DNA of 64,000 nt from Gambelia wislizenii (GCA_030847615.1 JAUMIR010000001.1:87469501-87533500), one strand, 5' to 3'; shown: positions 1-12,259, counted from the first letter of the stretch. The notes: generated from the letters alone by a model not told the origin. Translations and numbers: made by a program.

Positions 1-165
1 AGAGTTTAATTGGTTTTATTTCTGTTCTTATTTAATGCTGTTTTAATCTCAGTCTTGTATGTTTTTTTAGCAATATGTGTTTTATTGTATACCCCATCTT
101 TTTATAATAGCCACCTTGTGTTTGGGAGAAAGGCAGGACATAAATAAAGTGACAGAAGGATGAGT
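1..165 (+). mobile_element. 3' tail of an L2-like LINE
   Basis: The stretch ends in a block reading gagaaaggcaggacataaat, the usual end of vertebrate L2-type LINEs and their SINE partners. Only the untranslated 3' end is in the window and no coding part is visible. L2 versus CR1 assignment rests on the tail motif alone. Confidence 0.55.
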
Positions 166-384
166 GGTTCGTTTATGTTCATTCATTCTCATTTCATAGC
201 TTTTCCTTGATTTTTTTCTGGGCTGTGAGGCCGTGTTCTGGAATAGTTTCTTTCTGATGTTCCGTCTGCATCTGTGGCTGGCATTTCATAGCCTTCCCTG
301 TTCCTCATAATTGGGATTCAAGGTGGCTTACAAAATTGAAACAGCAATTTAACAGCAATTTTAAAAGCACTGTAGATAAAAATA

Positions 385-800
385 CAGGCCAAGTCTTCCT
401 TATCCGAAATGCTTGGAACCGGAGACATTTTGGAGTTTGGAATATTTTGGATTTTGGAATACAGTGGGCTCTTGGTATCCGCTGGAGTTTGGTTCCAGGA
501 CCACCCGTGGATACCAAAATCTATGGATGCTCAAGTCCCATTATATATACTTATATAAAATGGCAAAATCATGGTTTGTTTTTTGGAATATATTTTTGGG
601 GAATATTGTCAAAACATGGATGGTGGAATCCATGAATACAGAATCTGTGGATACAGAGGGTTGACTGTACTTGCATATACATAATGAGATATCTTGGAGA
701 TGAGACCCAAGTCTAAATATAAAATTCATTTATATTTCATATACACCTTATACACATAGCCTGAAGGTAATTTCATACACAGTTTTAAAAATGTGCCAAA
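385..800 (+). mobile_element. Tigger-like DNA element A1 (partial), interrupted
   Basis: It begins with CAGG after a TA and carries the internal block (cttgcatatacataatgag, then cttatacacatagcctgaag) seen in two other copies at 9417 and 48248. The far inverted end is missing, so the copy is truncated near 800. It is interrupted at 462-667 by another TA-flanked element. It is non-coding and resembles pogo/Tigger-derived MITEs known in amniotes. Confidence 0.7.
462..667. mobile_element. TA-flanked MITE of family C, nested in A1
   Basis: The ends are cagtgggctc and gggttgactg, with TA at 460-461 and 668-669. The interior (ggtttggttccaggac..., aagtcccattatat) matches the family copies at 26884, 44041, 47782 and 55728. 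It is about 206 bp, has no coding capacity, and TA duplication with CAG ends fits Tigger/pogo mobilisation. Confidence 0.75.
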
Positions 801-3535
801 TTCATATTTTTAGAGAGTACAGCTCACACAAGCTTCCTAGAGGACAAAGTTGATCCACGGCTTTACAAAAGTTGCCCACCCCTGCCTTACAGGGTTGTAA
901 ATATTACAGAGATAATGGTCCAGTGGTGTTAAGGAAGCCATGGCTTCTTGTTGAAAGCTTTGGGCTTACTCACATCCTCCTCCTCCCTTTTCTCCTCTTT
1001 TTTTTCACACAAGTGAAGGAAATGCAAAGCTTCCCTTTGTAATGTAGAATAAAGCAGTTTTCCATTTCTCCAAGTATATGAAAATGTGTTGTTCAAATCA
1101 CAGTTAATTATAATTAAAAGTAGGAGCACACTGTGGTTTCACATCTTATTCTATTAACTAACTGAGGCTAGAGCAAACCACAGTTTTCCATTCAAACAAA
1201 ATCCAAAGAACTATAGATTGTTGAGAACAACAAAAGAAGCACTGAATGCCCTCCTCTTGAATGCAGTGGAAAGAGCAAGGAAGCATACCAGCCTGGAGTT
1301 CTCTACGGTGGACTCCTGTGATGGAAAACCATAGTTTCCCAATATGTCTCAAGAGGGCCAGTGGATATGAAGCACTTTAAGCATACAAGAAAAGACCTGC
1401 ATAACATGAGTCCCCAATCCTATGCAGTCTGGATTAGAATTAAATCCTATCAAACATACACCATTGGACTGAGTCAGCATGCATATGATTAGGGTGCAAA
1501 CTGCATAATTCTAGCCATTCACTACTCCATTTTAGCTGTTGCACTGAATGCACAACAAGTATTAGATGTCCTTTGTTTTTACAATGTCATGGTAAGTAGC
1601 CCCCGAGTCTAGTTTGCTCAGAAAGTGCATATCAGATTGTTACATATATATCTCCAGACAAAACAAGATGGATTGAACATGGCACAAATCCATGGCAGAT
1701 GTCTCTGATGATTTTAATAGGAGAAAAACCTGGTAGTTAAATTTGGCAATACTGTACTGTCTTTAAACTATGGTTGCAAATGCAAATCATCCAAAAAGAA
1801 TAGTAAGAATGCCTAAAATGATATGCTTTTGGTAGGTACAGAACTTGGAAAAGTTACTTTTTGAGACTGCAGCTTGGTTGTTGGCCAATGAAACTCCAAA
1901 GCAGACTTTCCAGGGGCAATCTCCTCACTACTGGGGAATTCAAAATGCAATAGATCTGCCAGACCTTCACTTTCCACTCCAAAACCACTTGTTCTCTAAG
2001 ATATATTATTTCTTCCCATAATACATGAAACGCTAAGGATCTACTAGCTTGCTATCCTATTCACACTTCCAGATCTCCCAAACTGTTTGATGAAACTACC
2101 TCCTACCTCAGTACCTCTTGCCATGGGACTTTATCAGACCACTCTCTTGAAACATTCTTTTGCCAGCATATTTTGAAAGGTTTTTATGCTGGCAAAATAA
2201 CCCCCTTTACCAGACCTACCTCTAGCAGTGTCAGAAAGGCAGCCCCAGTAATAATGGAGCACAAATGGAGCTTCATTTACTTCTGGGTTTAAGATATCAC
2301 CGATTCTCACGAGAAGACACAAGTGCAGCAAATTAAAAAAAAAAAGACACAAAACTTAGACACAAGCACAGAAACACACTTTAAAAGTCCCAATTACACA
2401 AGGGGAGGTTTCATAAAAAGAGCGTCCCCTACCTGGCTGATGTGATCTCATTCGGAAGTGTTCTGACAATTAACTCTGTATTGCAGTGAGCACAATGGCG
2501 CGGAAGTTTCAAACACCAGCAATGCCAGCAACAAAGTGCTATGACAGATCTGTTGACGGCTTGGGCCATCAATAAAAAAGAATGGCTTTGGGGCTTGACA
2601 TGATCGTGAAAGGAGGATGTCATCTGGTATGTGCGTCCTTTTGCGTTCATTAGGCATCATTATGACACCATATTTGTCACATCTGATAAAGTCCATGGGC
2701 TTTTATCAAGAAAACAAGAGCTACAAATCTAAAAGGAAACCTGCAAAAGGGACATTTTCCCATAAGCTGAATTCAGCATAGTCATTTATTACTCTGACAA
2801 CTCTGTTTATCATTAGGTCCAGTTGATTAAGCATTTAAAGATTCTCATTCATGGCAATACTGATGTCACACTAAAAAATGTTAAAAGCAGCTGTCATTTG
2901 CTGTCCCCTCTGACAGCCCTGTAGACTGATTCACTTGATTATGCAAAAGAATATCATTGCACGCAGAATCAGTACCTATAAGATTAAAATCTTCTTCCTC
3001 TGGTTTAGGGAGGCAGAGTAGGGAATGGAATTTTCATGAGAAACTCTCAAATTTTTAGGATCCTTTATAATTACATTCATAAAATTTCCCTAGAGATATG
3101 GTAGTGGGGTGGGAGAAAGTTATAACAGCAGTATTACCTTTACAGAAAACCACTATTTCTTATTCTAGCTACATATTCTGGTAATATAATTAAATAAAAC
3201 ACTTTTTCAAATAAAAAAACTTTCTCTTGGGGCAGCATTTTCCAATTTAGATACTCCAAGTTAGCAACTATAATACCTAATTAGACATTTCACTTTAACA
3301 TTTTAACATTTTAAAGTTACTGAGTGAACAAGATTTCCAGTGAATTCAACAGTGTTTCAGGTGTCCGTATGTGTTAAGATCTAGAAATCTAAATATTAAG
3401 AAAGGCATTCTTATATTCCTTTTAAAAAAGAGAACATCATGCACTTACAAATTAAAGATATAAAACTGAATGGGAGCTTTGTTTAAAAGTGCCACTGGAA
3501 ATGCCATTAATGGAAGATTTGTGGAATTTAAGCAT
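801..3535. other. Intronic sequence with little recognisable repeat
   Basis: No gene is seen. AT-rich unique-looking DNA, presumably DISC1 intron 3. Short open frames on both strands show no family resemblance. A weak foldback motif of a common reptile repeat (caatcctatgca... catatgattag) lies near 1415-1495. The part at 2395-2700 is more GC-balanced and repeat-free and is noted separately. Confidence 0.4.
2395..2705. other. Candidate conserved non-coding block
   Basis: About 300 bp without any repeat signature and with more even base composition than its surroundings. Two overlapping minus-strand open frames (73 and 82 codons) exist but resemble no protein I know. Calling it conserved is a guess from texture; no alignment was possible. 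Confidence 0.2.
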
Positions 3536-3775
3536 TGTTGTTGTGTCTATGTGCCATCAAGTCACCTTTACATTTATGGCAACCCAATTAATTTCATAGG
3601 GTTTTCTCAAGCAAGGCTACTCAGAGGTAATTGCCATAGGCTTCCTCTGAAATATAGCCTACAGCCCCAGTATTCCTTTTGGTCTCCCATTCCAGTACTA
3701 TACCATGTACTGGAAGCCAACCCTGCTTAACTTCCAAGATCAGACAGGATCTGGTGCCTTCAGGGTATTTAGGCC
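3536..3775 (-). mobile_element. 5S rRNA-headed SINE
   Basis: Read on the minus strand, 3775-3657 is a clear 5S rRNA derivative: gtctgatcttggaagttaag, agcagggttgg, then aatgggagacc (box C-like) and actggggctgtagg at the end of the 5S unit. The internal promoter boxes are therefore recognisable. The 3' part (3656-3536) is the same tail module as in the tRNA-headed SINEs of this window (tcaagtca, tatggcaaccc, agggttttct) and ends in GTT/AAC repeats. It resembles SINE3-class elements known in vertebrates and is non-coding and diverged. Confidence 0.8.
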
Positions 3776-3800
3776 TATTATGATGATTATTATAGATCTC

Positions 3801-3935
3801 CTAATGTACTGAGTTGTGGCAGTTCTTGCATTCTGGTAGGCTTAAACAATTATTAGTATTAGTATTCCTGTTAGTATTATTCTAAATCAGTTTAAGCCTA
3901 TCAGAATGCAAGAATGCCACAACTCAGTACACTAG
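3801..3935. repeat. Hairpin MITE-like inverted repeat
   Basis: The left arm 3801-3847 and right arm 3890-3935 are imperfect inverted copies (gtactgagttgtggc versus gccacaactcagtac) around an AT-rich loop of about 42 bp. It is non-coding. It directly follows the 5S SINE and probably represents a short foldback transposon; no clear target duplication was found. Confidence 0.7.
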
Positions 3936-4230
3936 GATGTGTATAAGTATTTCAACAAGGACAGTATCAAAACATCCTAGTCTCAAAAGAGAAAGGAAGT
4001 GCTACTCCAAATCAGATAGCAGGTCACTCTAGTTCACTAGCCTGCCTAAAGCAGCAGCAGTATGTTCTGGATGTTCAATATTTCACAAGATAAACAAAGG
4101 AAACAACTCCAGCTATTAAACTACCCTGTTTGTGTGATATTCCACATAGTGCTAGTTGGGTATTTCATTCTAAACCCCTTCAGGAATAAACTGACATCCT
4201 AAATTATATGCTATAAATACAACAATTTGC

Positions 4231-4330
4231 ATTGTGGTGATACCTTTATTAGGCCAACCAAAAAGTACAAAATGGTTCACACTAGCTTTTGAAGCCCACT
4301 GACTTCCTCATCAAGCAAACAAGGGAAGAA
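4231..4330 (-). mobile_element. Retroelement fragment with degenerate hammerhead-like core
   Basis: On the minus strand it reads cttgatgaggaag, a short hairpin, cttcaaaagctag, then a tail with aataaaggtatcacc. This layout resembles the CUGANGA / stem II / GAAA core of hammerhead motifs known in Penelope-like and related retroelements, but both core boxes carry substitutions, so activity is unlikely. It is a short repeat copy without coding sequence. Confidence 0.45.
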
Positions 4331-5460
4331 AAATGACAAAGTTAGGGTCAGCAGTCTGCATCTTCAAATCCAGGAAACATATTCAGGAGTAGTTGTGTCA
4401 GCCATGCAGCAAAATATTTAAAAAACCAAAATCCAAAAAGAGTTATTGCTCTTTTATGGATTTTGGATTTTGTTGTATTTAGTCTACATCTTGCTTGAGA
4501 CATCTCCTTAAGATTGTGTCTAAGGTGGAACTAAGAGAAGATTGATACAGGTAAAGGCCACACCCCTTCTTGGCTATGCAGGGGCTGGAAGCAAAGGTCT
4601 GTAGATGAATGTAGGTATTGTTATAACCTAAATCAAAGATACTGAGTTAAGTCATCAAACAAAGGACTCCTAACCAAGAGGTAGCAAACATACTTTCTGA
4701 GGGTTTTTTCCCCAATCTGAACTTTTATTTAATTGTCATGCTTTACTGGCAACAATGCCTAAATGCAGCCACCTGAATCTTTTTTGTTTTTCCATCTTTC
4801 CCTCATGAAGAAGCCATCAGGCATACCTCAGTTAATAAAGACTGACAAAGAAGCTCATATTTTCAATGTTGTTTTTACAGAAACTCAGCCCAGCTTCCCC
4901 CCACTCCCCTCTTTTCTTGTCTTCTGTCTAGCTGGAAGGTTGGGGTTTGAGAGGGTGTTGATTTGGTGGGGGTTGGTTTGGGTTTTATTGCAGCATTGGC
5001 ATTGGGAAGATAAAGGAGGATTGGAGAAAAAAAGACTTTCAGTGTTGGGTTGCAACAGAAAAAAATGCAGTAAAGCTTGACCTGGGAAAGAATAGGATTC
5101 TGCTCTAGGTGATTCTGCTGTAGCTGTGTGTGCTTCCATACAACAGGCAAGGTAAACAGCTGCCTCCAGATTCACTTACTGAGCAAGTGTGTGAAGCAAA
5201 ACAGAAAGAAAAGGAGAAAGCAGGTTAGCCTGTCTCACCAGCTATCATAGCAATGTTGATAAAACATAGATCTATACGTTTCACCACCAAAATGTAAATC
5301 ATAAGAAAAGTTGAAAGAAAAAAATAATCCCAGGATGCATTTTGGAAGAAACTTTCAAGTGATCTCTAGATAATTCATAATGTTTTTGTTCACTTACACA
5401 AGGCTTACTGGAGCAAATTGTTTCATTTCACACATGCATATTGTTAGAATTCAACGACAT
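4331..5460. other. Unassigned intronic sequence
   Basis: No gene is seen. A small local inverted repeat lies at about 4426-4472 (caaaatccaaaaagag facing ctctttta...ttttg). The open frames at 4763-5175 lie over T-rich or G/T-rich low-complexity DNA and are not convincing. Confidence 0.4.
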
Positions 5461-5592
5461 AACTGTGTTAGTCTGGAATATCAATATGCAAAGGGATCTT
5501 ATAGCACCTTTGACACTAATTGAGAGAAAGAAGTTGGTAGCATAAGCTTTCACAGACTTAACTCTACTTCCTCAGATGCATGGAGTGAAGTG
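5461..5592 (-). mobile_element. Retroelement fragment with hammerhead-like core
   Basis: On the minus strand it reads catCTGAGGAagtag, a stem II-like hairpin, gtGAAAgcttatgctac, followed by a tail including aaggtgctataagatcc and actaacacag. CTGAGGA fits the hammerhead consensus CUGANGA, GAAA is intact, and gc-ttat-gc could form a minimal stem III before a UA cleavage context. The repeat type is common in reptile genomes. No coding sequence. Confidence 0.55.
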
Positions 5593-7081
5593 CCTAGAAG
5601 CAGACCTTTAGGAGCAAACTGTATGTGAGAATAGCACAGAAATGTAAAACTCGTGGGTATGGTGATGAGGTGACAAGTTCAGTTTTAATTAAGAACAAAG
5701 GCAGGAGGGAAGAGTTTGCCTCAAACCAGGGTTAGCAGATAACCCTATGAATACTCGAGGGAGTTATTGGAATATAGTGTGATGCTGGCTTGGAATCAGA
5801 AAGGAAATGTGTTAAACCAGCCAAGAGGTGTTAACTGGTGTCATAATATGTGTGGTGTGCCAGGAAACCATTGTCTCTATTCAATCCACTGTCAATGGAC
5901 TAGAGTTTGTGGATACATTCCAATTCTACTGTTTCTCTTTCTAATCTTCCTTTGTTGTTTTTTCTGTTCAAGGACACCTTTTCTGAAGTCAGAGATGGAA
6001 TGCCCAGGAAGATTGAAATGTTCTGCAACTGGTTTTTGTGTATTCCCATTCCTAATTCCTAATCCCATTCCTAATAACATAAATTAGACATTAGGCATGG
6101 GAATGGCCAGTTGAACACATCTCCTTTCTGGTTCCCAGCCAACATCACACTACATTGTAATAACTCCCTCCAGGCTCTTTGTGCAAAATATACTGGTTCT
6201 ATGCAAAACACATTATTTTTGTGCAAAATCTCCATAAAAATGAAAACAGCATCAGTCTTGTTATTTTTGCTCAGGTACAAGAAAACTCATGGCAGCTGAC
6301 AGGCTTGTCTCACTCTTTCTCACTGAAGGCAACAGAATTTGGGAACATTCTTTATAACAACAGAATAAAAATTATCTCAAACAATAAATGTGCACCCTCA
6401 AGACCCACTTACTAAAACACTCCTTAAAACTGACCACCATTAGACATAAACACACTGAGATTATTAATCTACTGACTGAATGAATTAAACCATACAATGT
6501 TCATTGTTCTTACACAGTGGTACGGCTTCCTTTTCAGCACAACCGCAGTGGCTAATGATGATGCCCAGATCTGTCACACATTGTTTACCTATGATGAGTA
6601 GCAACTGCTCACAAGTGAGCAAGTCAATGGTAAATTGCATTTCCAGATAGGAACAGTAGTGTGCTGCTCTCACCAACCTGCCTTGGCCTTTTAAAACTGG
6701 GGGAAGAAACTCAAATAGTCCCACATAGCTCTTTCCAGCCAAGATAAAAATGGCAACACACCACTATTGCTATATTCTTTGCAGCTCCCTATTGGTAACT
6801 AGGGGTTTCCATGTCAGTGGCTCTGTTTATGGTCTATATGTTTTTGATCCAACATGTAAAAGAGCTACCCAGGATGCTGAAACTACTTGAAGGTTATGTT
6901 CATCACCTTGAATATGTCCTTTAAAGTTCAGATGAAAACGCAGAGAATATTTTCCACCCCACTGACACAGAAGCCACCAACAACTACTGAGGCTCTCTAT
7001 AAAACTTTATGAGATATTCCATCCATCTGTCCTATACCATTTTAATGCAGTAGAATGCTAAACATACAGACCATAAACAAA
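5593..7081. other. Unassigned intronic sequence
   Basis: I see no gene or clear repeat. An open frame at 5767-6087 (+) contains a hydrophobic run but has no recognisable family, no splice context and a shadow on the other strand. Presumed DISC1 intron. Confidence 0.35.
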
Positions 7082-7313
7082 GCCAGTGTGGTGGAGTAAT
7101 TTGAATGTTGGGCTACAACTCTAGAAAGCAGGGTTCGAATCCCTGCTCAGCCATGGAAACCGCTAGGTGACCTTGAGCAAGTCACCCAGCCTCAGAGGAA
7201 AACAATGGCAAACCCTCTCTATACAAATCTTTCCAAGAAAAACCCATGATAGGGTTGCCTTAGGGTGGCCATGAGTCAGAAACAACTTGAAGGCACATAA
7301 CAATAACAACAGA
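7082..7313 (+). mobile_element. tRNA-derived SINE (CORE/MIR-like)
   Basis: The head gccagtgtggtggagtaatt and gggttcgaatccc are RNA polymerase III A- and B-box-like. The core ggtgaccttgagcaagtcac and the tail aacttgaaggcacataac ending in AAC-rich repeats follow. The same family recurs at 21622, 27882, 31988, 44764, 44832 and 55062. It is non-coding and moved by a LINE partner. Confidence 0.8.
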
Positions 7314-7597
7314 CAAGAAACAGTTAGTAAGTAGCACCTATCACAGAGATTGAAGTACAGAGAGCAAGATGCCCCTAGCACATCAGTGCTATTTTGAGTT
7401 AGAGGAAGGCTTTTTCAATGGGATTCTAAAAATTCCTCAAGGCTCTTTTAAAGAAAGGAAAAGTAATTAGACCTCTAATTTCCTGGATTTGATTCTAACA
7501 ATACACAAATGACAGCCTCAGAATTTTGCCTGTCAGTCAGTATTCTTCACAACACCTTCTTCTTAAGTCTTTATCTTTACACCAGAGTGCTTTCAGG

Positions 7598-8220
7598 CTC
7601 TGGCTTTTCTTCGCAAAGGAAGATTCAGGAAGGACTCATCCCACACTTTCTGCAAGCGTGCTGATGTCTAAAAAGGCCAATCCAAGATAAACAAGTCCGG
7701 TTGCAGAAAGCACAGCAGAAGGGCTCCTTGGGTGATGTTTCTGGGTTGTGATTCTTTCTGCATTGTCATTTCTCTTCAAGACTTGTTCGGCGTGAGTTCT
7801 CAAATAAGGCTGCAACATTGTGGATAGTGCGTCTCCATGCCTCCCGATGTGAGGCCAGGGCGGACCACTTTTGGTGATCAATTTGGCCAAGCCTGAGATG
7901 TTGTTTCAGGGAGTCTTTGTATCGCTTTTTTGGAGCGCCCCTCTTACACTGACCCGTGACGAGTTCACCGTAGAGTAGTATTTTTGGGAGGCGATGGTCC
8001 TCCATCCTAGAAACGTGTCCTGCCCAGCGCAGCTGTGTTCTCAATATCATGGCCTCAATGCTGGTGATCCCTGCTTGCTCAAGGACAGCAACATTTGTCA
8101 CATAGTCAGTCCAGTGTATATTTAGGATTGTGCATAGACAGCACTGATGAAAGTGTTCGAGGAGTCATAGGTGGTGTCGATAGGTGACCCATGTTTCAGA
8201 TCCATAAAGGAGGATAGACT
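7598..8220 (-). mobile_element. 5'-truncated copy of the APE-type LINE
   Basis: It corresponds to roughly the last 200 codons plus 3' UTR of the intact element at 59380-63362. The frame 8101-7766 encodes the ...QLRWAGHVSRMEDHRLPK... region and a shifted frame the C-terminal zinc finger, so it is frameshifted. The 3' end has the same stem-loop (cttcg/cgaag, here with one mismatch). It is a dead, 5'-truncated insertion. Confidence 0.85.
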
Positions 8221-8467
8221 TCCTTTATGTCTATAGCTTCCAGTAATCCTTTCTCTACCATGTAAAAGACTTAAATCCAGATCTTTGTTCATTATTCCTT
8301 TGAGCAAGATTTACAAAGTTCATTTCTTCTAACTCATATGAAAAACAAAGGCCCACCCCTGCAAAGCAATGCTCTTCCATTAGCGGGCGGGGGGGGAGCG
8401 CATAATTCCTTATAGGAATGAGTAAGCCTGAATAAACCATATTTACACAGAATTCTTAACTAAATCA

Positions 8468-8690
8468 GGAGCCCAGGTGGCACAGTGGTTAAATGCCAGT
8501 ACTGCAAGCCACAAGGTTATAAGTTCGATATCAGAGGGGTCCAAGGCTGACTCAGCCTTCTATTCTTCCATAGATTGGTAAAATGAGTACCCAGCTTGTT
8601 GAGAGCAATCAGCTAACACGTTATAAACCACTTAGGTTCTATACTGCACTGATAAGCAGTATAGAAATATAAATGCTACTACTATAAATC
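8468..8690 (+). mobile_element. tRNA-derived SINE, second family
   Basis: The head gtggcacagtggttaaatgc with aaggttataagttcgatatc gives A- and B-box-like sequences. The body has ggtaaaatgagtacccagct and the end gcagtatagaaatataaatg resembles LINE L2 tails. This is a typical squamate SINE layout. A reversed copy lies at 43292-43572. Confidence 0.75.
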
Positions 8691-9416
8691 AGTTATCTTT
8701 GCAGAATGACAATTCAATTTGATTCTCAACAGGGTAAGCAAATGCAAAAAACACACCTGGACTCCTGTTCCTTTCTTATCTTTATACAAGAGGTACAGCT
8801 TCTATGAGTGTCCTGTTATGAAGCTACATCTCCTATATTAAATACTCAATTCCCATTAGCATCTGCTTACCACAGGTCCCTTGTAATCTTTTTCATCGTC
8901 CTTTTCCAACCTGGCACCCAGCCCTCTAGATATGCTCATCTATAACTCCCATCATGCCTAGTCCTACCAAGGCATGCATTACATGATGCCTTACAGTTTC
9001 TGCATGATACAAAACAAGCGAATAGTTTATGTGTTACTTTTGATTGTCATGCAATATTTTCTACTACCATATACAATCGTGACAATTTTAAATATCATTG
9101 AAAGATAACAGATAAAAGCTTTCAGGTTGTGTAATGTATGGCTGACTAAATAGCATATTCATATACACACAGGATAAGCTTCAAACTCTTATGTTGTCGC
9201 ACTCTCTACTCAGGGTGCCAGGAACTACATAAGGTATTAGAATTTTATGTGTAGTTATAATAGCCTGGATACAAAATGCAGAAATTTGCCTCTATGAACT
9301 TCTATTAGGAATTGAGTTAGAATACATCTCTCATGTTCTCTTTCCCAGTTCAAACCACAGCTATTCCGGACAGCAGAAATGTCTTCCACTGAGCCCTAAA
9401 TACACACACATATGTA
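8691..9416. other. Unassigned intronic sequence
   Basis: I see no gene and no clear repeat. It is AT-rich and presumed to be DISC1 intron 3. Confidence 0.35.
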
Positions 9417-9856
9417 CAGGTTGAGTCTCCTCAATCCAAAATGCTTGGGATCAGAGGTATCTTGGATATTGAAATAGTGGCAGCACTATGGGGGGGGGGG
9501 GTGCAGAGATGCCAGATCACACCAGGTGACACTGTCGGAGGGAGGGGTGACACTGGCCTTATTAACACCACAGTATTGGAATATTTCAGAATTTGGAATA
9601 CTTGCATACACCTAATTAGATATTTTAGATATGAGACCCAATTCTAAACACAAAATTCATTTATGTTGCATATACACCTTATATACATAGCCTGAAGGTA
9701 ATTTTATACACAATATTTTTAATAATGTTGTACATGAAATAAAGTGTGTGTACACTGAACCAACAGAAAGCAACGATGTCACTATTTCAGCCACCCATGT
9801 GAACTATTTTGGATTTTGGAATATTTTGGAATTCCAGATAAGGGAGGCTCAACTTG
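9417..9856 (+). mobile_element. Tigger-like DNA element A2 (both ends present)
   Basis: The ends are CAGGTTGAGTCTCC and ggaggctcaacttg, flanked by TA (9415-9416 and 9857-9858). It has the internal block shared with A1 and A3. About 90 bp near 9476-9572, including a run of G and tggcagcactatgg, has no match in A1 or A3 and looks like a further insertion. It is non-coding. Confidence 0.75.
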
Positions 9857-10319
9857 TATTTCTAAAAGAAAAATTGTCCTTGCCTATTAACTAGCAGAAA
9901 TTAGGCCAAAGTATCGAATGCAACGTCACAATAGCTCCCTATGGATCATGTACTATCTACCCATTCCTTAATAACAGTCAGATATAATAGTCTGAAAGAT
10001 CTGAAATATCTGAAAGAAGGCTTCTCTGTGTATCAGCCTGCCAATCCCTTCACATCTTCAGGAAAGGCTCTTCTGAAAGTATCCTTGAGTACATTATGTG
10101 AGAACAAAGGAGAGTCTTCTCTGTTGTGAAACAAAGCCCTATGTGAGATGGCTTTGGGAGATGGGTATGTTTGAAAATGGTTGTCATCTGACTTAGCCAT
10201 GTTTCTAAACTAAATACTCGAAGAGCTGTCTTGTCATGTGGAAAACGGAGAAAGCTTGTTTTCTGCTGCTCCAAAGGACAGGACCTCCAAAAAGTGGTTT
10301 CAAACTACAAGAAAGTAAA
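9857..10319. other. Unassigned intronic sequence
   Basis: Short open frames occur on both strands but without family resemblance. I see nothing else. Confidence 0.3.
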
Positions 10320-10508
10320 AACAGACTCAACTATAAGAAGACTGTACGAGCTGCTGGACAGTGGAATAGACTTCCTCAAAAGGTGTTAGACTCTCATCGT
10401 TGGAGCTTTTAAATACAGTTTGCACAGGATGCTTTAGCTGTGGCTCCCTGCACTGGCAAGGGCTTGGTCTAGATGGCCCTTGTGGTCTTTTCCCACTCTA
10501 TGATTCTA
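10320..10508 (+). mobile_element. 3' fragment of a CR1 LINE
   Basis: The sequence gagctgctggacagtggaat, then ttggtctagatggcccttg and the end ctctatgattctacg match the standard 3' end of amniote CR1 LINEs (tail of ATTCTATG units). No coding part is present. Confidence 0.8.
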
Positions 10509-11360
10509 CGTAGCCAGACAATTTTCAAAGAAAAGAGTCTGAAATTACCATTTTGTCACAAGGGTAACCAGAAAATATCAATGCATCCCAATCCGAAACA
10601 TTCAGGGCCAACTCTATGTCACAAGCAAATGCATGCAACAATATTTCAACTTTAAAAATACTGAAAATCAGCTTCAGAAGAGTGCAGGTGGAAGGGAGGA
10701 ACGCTTAACCCTTTCCCTGCTAGTTAATTTTCTGGTAAAAATCTCCCCCAGACTAAGCCCTGCTTTTCCCCATCTTAAATTCTAGATACATGTTTTCCTG
10801 CAAGAAGAAGGTAACATGCAAGAGGAATTCAGACAGTGGGAAAACAATTAAGCTATCCTTTGTATTCCTGGGAACTCCAGGAGGGGAAAGCTACTATTTT
10901 GAATAGGGGAAATCAGCTAGCAGGGAAGTGATTAAACACATCTTTCCCATATCCCCTATGTCTCTGCTAAAAAATCACAGCATCTGATCCTGGATTATTT
11001 TAATTTTAAAAACCACGGGGGCTTCATCATGTATATTTGCTTGAATGGGCAAATTAGAGAGTTCTAAGTAAAGGTTTGTTGGATGGAGAGAAAAAATAAT
11101 TAAGGGAATTGTGTGTGCCTTTAAGGTTTTTAAGGTTTTTGCACAGAGTTAATTTCTCATGTTAATAGCTTTGCTAAAGGAAAGTATTCTTGGCCAAGGA
11201 TTTCAGCCTGTGATGAATCTTGTTTAAGAAAGATCAAATTCCATTAAAGGCGGGAGCTATAGATTCAACAAAATCCCCTAAACATTTTCTATAATAGTTA
11301 AAAGAATGTAACATAACAGACACCTTGAGAAGTCAACACAGAAACAAAAGATTAAGCATT
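10509..11360. other. Unassigned intronic sequence
   Basis: I see no gene or clear repeat. Confidence 0.3.
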
Positions 11361-11372
11361 ATTTAGCAGACC

Positions 11373-11987
11373 TAAACATGAAACATGGGTCACCTATCAC
11401 CACCACTTATGACTCCTCGAACGCTTTCATCAGTGCTGTATATACACAATCCTAAATATACACTGGACTGACTATGTGACAAATGTTGCTGTGGTTAAGC
11501 AAGCAGAGATCACCAGCATTGAGGCCATGATATTGAGAACACAGCTGCGCTGGGCAGGGCACGTTTCTAGGATGGAGGACCATTGCCTCCCCAAAATAGT
11601 TATCTACGGTGAACTCGCCATGGGTCAGCGTAAGAGGGGCGCTCCAAAAAAGCGATACAAGGAATCCCTGAAGCAACATCTCAGGCTTGGCCAAACTGAT
11701 CACCAACAATGGTCCACCCTGGCCTCACACTGGGAGGCATGGAGACGCACTATCCACAATGCTGCAGCCTTATTTGAGAACTCATGCCAAACAAGTCTTA
11801 AAGAGAAATGACAAAGCAGAAAGAATCACAACCCGGAAACATCACCCAAAGAGACCTTCTGCTGTGCTTTCTGCAACCAGACTTGTTTATCTTGGATTGG
11901 CCTTTTTAGTCATCAGCGCACTTGCAGAAAGCACGGGATGAATCCTTCCTGAATCTTCGTTTGCGAAGAAAAGCCAGAGAGAGAGAG
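11373..11987 (+). mobile_element. 5'-truncated APE-type LINE with 12-bp target-site duplication
   Basis: It covers the last ~190 codons and 3' UTR of the same LINE family as 59380-63362. The frame 11476-11811 encodes the QLRWAGHVSRMEDH region and a shifted frame (11687-11941) the C-terminus, so it is frameshifted. The 3' end is the stem-loop cttcgtttgcgaag and then an AG-rich tail. The 12-mer atttagcagacc stands directly before (11361-11372) and after (11988-11999), which fixes both ends of the insertion. Confidence 0.92.
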
Positions 11988-12259
11988 ATTTAGCAGACCA
12001 CCAGCATAGTGTTGGGATTTTAAAATTATCTTCTTTTTTTTACTGTTACAAAGAGTACAAGTTCCTATAACTGAGTCCAAAAATATACAGAGATTGTGAT
12101 CCAGTTAACTGTAGTGGATAACAGTAAACCTTAACTTTAATGGTTTATGTGGGACAGTAGATTTTTTATTTAGAGGAGCCATCTTTAAAGCATATGATAA
12201 AAACAGACTTTTGTATATATTTGTGTATAAATAGAGGAATTTAAGTCTAAAATGTAACC

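Noticed and set aside
3657..3775. A 5S rRNA gene
   Set aside because: Too many substitutions and it is fused to the SINE tail, so it is a SINE head and not a gene.
5767..6087. 106-codon plus frame with hydrophobic stretch
   Set aside because: No family, no splice or promoter context, and the run of Phe/Leu follows from T-rich DNA.
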